DNA of 7,125 nt, from NCBI GenBank assembly GCA_026984555.1, contig JALSRY010000755.1, forward strand, positions 1 to 7,125, given 5' to 3'. Of this stretch, positions 5,047-7,125 are shown piece after piece. The DNA comes from Phycisphaerae bacterium (GTDB taxonomy: Bacteria > Planctomycetota > Phycisphaerae > UBA1845 > Fen-1342). Positions within the stretch are counted from its first letter, which is position 1; each line of letters begins with the position of its first letter. A program made the position numbers and the translations under genes. Under the pieces are notes generated by a model. The model searched no databases, was not told the DNA's origin, and was given only the letters and a program-made list of their open reading frames with translations.

Positions 5047-7125
5047 GCAAATCGAGCCGTACGCGCTCAGCAGTTGCGTGAGGTCCGCGAGTCCGACGGT
5101 CCCGTCACCATCGAGGTCGGCCGCGGGGTCGAAACCGGGTTGCCCGGCGGAGGTGCCAAAGGCCGCCAACAGCGTTGCCAGATCCGCCAGACCGACCTGC
5201 CCATCGCCGTCGATGTCGCCCGGGCATGCTCCCGCCGACAGCACGAAACTCAGCACACCCATCCCGCTGGCGACATACGCGCCGGAGGCCGAGGGCGTCA
5301 GCATGACGTCCAGGCGGTCGCCGCTGGGCACTGCCGAAAGGTCGTAACGTTCCGCCGGCGGTAGATCGAACAGCACGTGCAGGGTCGGTGCGGTGGGCGT
5401 ATAGCTGTACGCGATGGGGCCGGTTGGCGGAGTACCGTCGAACGACGCGGAGAACAGCACGATGCGTCCGAGCTGGTCGTCGGCGATATGGGCGCCTTCC
5501 ATTCCCGTGGCTTCCAACAACGTCGTCGCGGGCATGCTGCTGGTGTCGCTGGAGGTCGGATAAAGCACGGTCAGGAAGTTGTGGTCCAGGTCCGTATCCG
5601 CCGGCTCCAGTTCGATGCGCCATTCCCCGTAGGGAACGTTCTCGAAGTCGGTCGCCAGGTCGCAAGGGGGCCCCTCGCCACCGCCCCAGTGCCAGTCATA
5701 CGTTTCCCCGAAGACCCAGAACGCCTTGTCGCCGCACACGCCCAGCTTGCGGACATTGTGTGCCGCGGGCGCCAGCAGCTTCATGAACAATCTTCCCTCG
5801 CCGTTGTCCGCCGTAATCAGATCGGCGTCGCCGTAAAGTGTTTCGCCGGGCGAGACGGTTACGCCGGTCCCGTTGACGGCCGGCTCGTTCAGGGTGTGAA
5901 AGAGGAGTTTGGTGTTTTCGCCGCTGAACGACGGGTCGGTGACGCCCACCCGGTCATAGAGCACGAGATAGTCGCGGTTGGTGCTTTGGCCGGCGACGGG
6001 GCGCAGGTAGACGAACTCGCGTTGGAAGCGGGTCACCTTGGCGACGTTTCCGGGAAGCCCCTGGGACAGCATGGCCTGGTTGTATGTGGGATTGTTGTAG
6101 GCCTTGGTGGCGTCGCCGAGGGCGTAGGTGTAGCTGGGCGTATCCTCGAAGCGGGGCATGTCGGCCACATCGTACTGCTGGGCGTGTTGTTCCCAGTATT
6201 CGACGGTTTGCGGAGCGCGCGACGCGGGTTCGACGGAGCGCTGCCCGCCGTCGTTCGAGACGGCGTAGGGCCGGGTGTCGCTGAAATCTTCGCTCGGGTT
6301 GTACACGACCAACGTGTTATGCGCGATCGTCCGCATCTGGTAGTTGACGTCGTGATAAGAGAGCCCTGCACCACTGTAAACACCGCTGTCGAGTGCCAGG
6401 TCTCCGTACTTGAACAGCGTGAAACTGTTCTGGTCCAAGTGCTGGTGATACGAGAAATAATCGCCGGCCTGAAACGTGGCGTAGGTGGCGCTGGTGTCGG
6501 TGTCGGCGGCTCCGCTCGGCCAGCCGGAACGCACGATCAGCGTGCCCACGCCGGCTTCGTGTTGCGTGAGCAGGGTCGGCTCGATGGCGGGGGCGTCGGG
6601 ATCGAACCACAAGAACTCCTCGTCGTACAAGAAGCTGTCCGAATTGTCGTCGGGCGGTGTGGCCAGGTACGCCTGCAACTGCGATGCGAGCGGGTGCGTG
6701 GGAAACTGCTCGATCAGGATCAGTCCCATGATGCGCCCGTAATTGGCCATGGTTCCCCGCCGCCGCTCGCTGTCGCCGACCGCCCGGTAGGGGTGGTATG
6801 GAGGCCCCCACTCCTGCGCGACGCCCGGCCAGCTTCTCATCAGCAGGTGGCCGAATCGCTCGGGGAACCAGTCGCTGGCGAGAAAGAGGTTCTCCCCGGT
6901 CGCCGAACGCCACGCCGCCAGCGCCTTCACCAGCGACTCATTGGCGATGCCGTCGTAGATGAATCCTTCGGGCCAGCCCCCGCCCGCGGCGATCTTGTCC
7001 AGGGCGGGGACGTGGTGATCGCGGAAACGATCGTAACGAAAATGGTCCAGCCACTGCTCGGCGCGCGGATTGTCACCGAGCGTCGCCAACGCCATCGCGG
7101 CTACGCTGAAAGAGTATCGCGGCCA
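5041..7125 (-). CDS. Heparinase II/III-family polysaccharide lyase with C-terminal dockerin-like repeat (partial, N-terminus off the right edge)
   Basis: The frame is open through 7125. The Met at 7095 is probably internal, because ten further in-frame codons read WPRYSFSVAA and fit the helical toroid; the true start and any signal peptide lie outside. Numbering from that Met (684 residues to the stop), 1-190 is the helical (alpha/alpha toroid) part and about 200-600 the beta-sandwich part. The signature is YHQHLDQNSF (216-225), LDSGVY (235-240) and RTIAHNTL (255-262). By analogy with Pedobacter heparinase II, H217 would be a catalytic His, with H219, D236 and H259 as zinc ligands. The H219-D236 spacing of 17 equals what I recall for that enzyme. 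Y47 in GFIYDG is a possible catalytic Tyr. Two EF-hand-like loops, D627-D638 and D660-D671, form a dockerin type I-like tail, flanked by C624 and C683. It probably cleaves uronic-acid-containing polysaccharide by beta-elimination after export. The substrate is not predictable. Confidence 0.9.
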   Translation of the reverse strand, partial: WPRYSFSVAAMALATLGDNPRAEQWLDHFRYDRFRDHHVPALDKIAAGGGWPEGFIYDGIANESLVKALAAWRSATGENLFLASDWFPERFGHLLMRSWPGVAQEWGPPYHPYRAVGDSERRRGTMANYGRIMGLILIEQFPTHPLASQLQAYLATPPDDNSDSFLYDEEFLWFDPDAPAIEPTLLTQHEAGVGTLIVRSGWPSGAADTDTSATYATFQAGDYFSYHQHLDQNSFTLFKYGDLALDSGVYSGAGLSYHDVNYQMRTIAHNTLVVYNPSEDFSDTRPYAVSNDGGQRSVEPASRAPQTVEYWEQHAQQYDVADMPRFEDTPSYTYALGDATKAYNNPTYNQAMLSQGLPGNVAKVTRFQREFVYLRPVAGQSTNRDYLVLYDRVGVTDPSFSGENTKLLFHTLNEPAVNGTGVTVSPGETLYGDADLITADNGEGRLFMKLLAPAAHNVRKLGVCGDKAFWVFGETYDWHWGGGEGPPCDLATDFENVPYGEWRIELEPADTDLDHNFLTVLYPTSSDTSSMPATTLLEATGMEGAHIADDQLGRIVLFSASFDGTPPTGPIAYSYTPTAPTLHVLFDLPPAERYDLSAVPSGDRLDVMLTPSASGAYVASGMGVLSFVLSAGACPGDIDGDGQVGLADLATLLAAFGTSAGQPGFDPAADLDGDGTVGLADLTQLLSAYGSICI

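Noticed and set aside
4415..5050. Minus-strand open frame of 211 codons
   Set aside because: Antisense to the DUF3553-like gene, overlaps the lyase stop region, and its product looks like a GC shadow.

Overview
The window looks like a piece of a GC-rich planctomycete chromosome (Planctomycetota, possibly Phycisphaerae or a relative). Three things point there: a Ser/Thr kinase fused to a long TPR-like tail and paired with an ECF sigma factor, a secreted-type polysaccharide lyase ending in a two-loop dockerin-like repeat with a flanking cysteine on each side, and strong GC bias at third codon positions. The taxonomic call is inference from gene content. No rRNA, tRNA, CRISPR array, insertion sequence or phage structural gene is visible.

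Layout. Positions 1-3233 on the minus strand form a two-gene signalling operon. An ECF-type sigma factor (2628-3233) comes first. It overlaps by four bases (ATGA) a large membrane Ser/Thr protein kinase (1-2631), which is open to the left edge and so incomplete at its C-terminus. The kinase begins with a zinc-finger anti-sigma motif (C3 plus H29-x3-C33-x2-C36), so anti-sigma, kinase, membrane and TPR modules sit in one polypeptide. An intergenic region (3234-3421) separates this operon from a divergent GTG-started gene, 3422-4351. That gene encodes an XRE/CI-like repressor whose C-terminal S24/LexA-like domain appears to lack the catalytic serine. It has a perfect TATAAT box eight bases before the start codon, no Shine-Dalgarno sequence, and an inverted repeat overlapping the promoter, so the mRNA is probably leaderless and possibly autoregulated. 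Next on the plus strand is a small protein (4433-5029) with an N-terminal DUF3553/UvrD-Tudor-like module. It converges with a minus-strand heparinase II/III-family protein (5041-7125, N-terminus cut by the right edge). Both TGA stop codons of this convergent pair lie in the arms of one perfect 8-bp hairpin.

How the genes may work together. The sigma/kinase pair reads as a membrane signalling module: a signal sensed by the extracytoplasmic TPR-like region could act through the kinase and/or the zinc-finger anti-sigma domain to release the sigma factor. The repressor and the DUF3553-like protein may be a second regulatory unit. The lyase is a carbohydrate-degradation gene. Nothing in the sequence shows that the sigma factor or the repressor controls it. 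The most unusual points are the anti-sigma/kinase fusion, the apparently protease-dead S24 repressor with a leaderless promoter, and the shared hairpin over two stop codons. Each rests on motifs read by eye and none was tested by database search.
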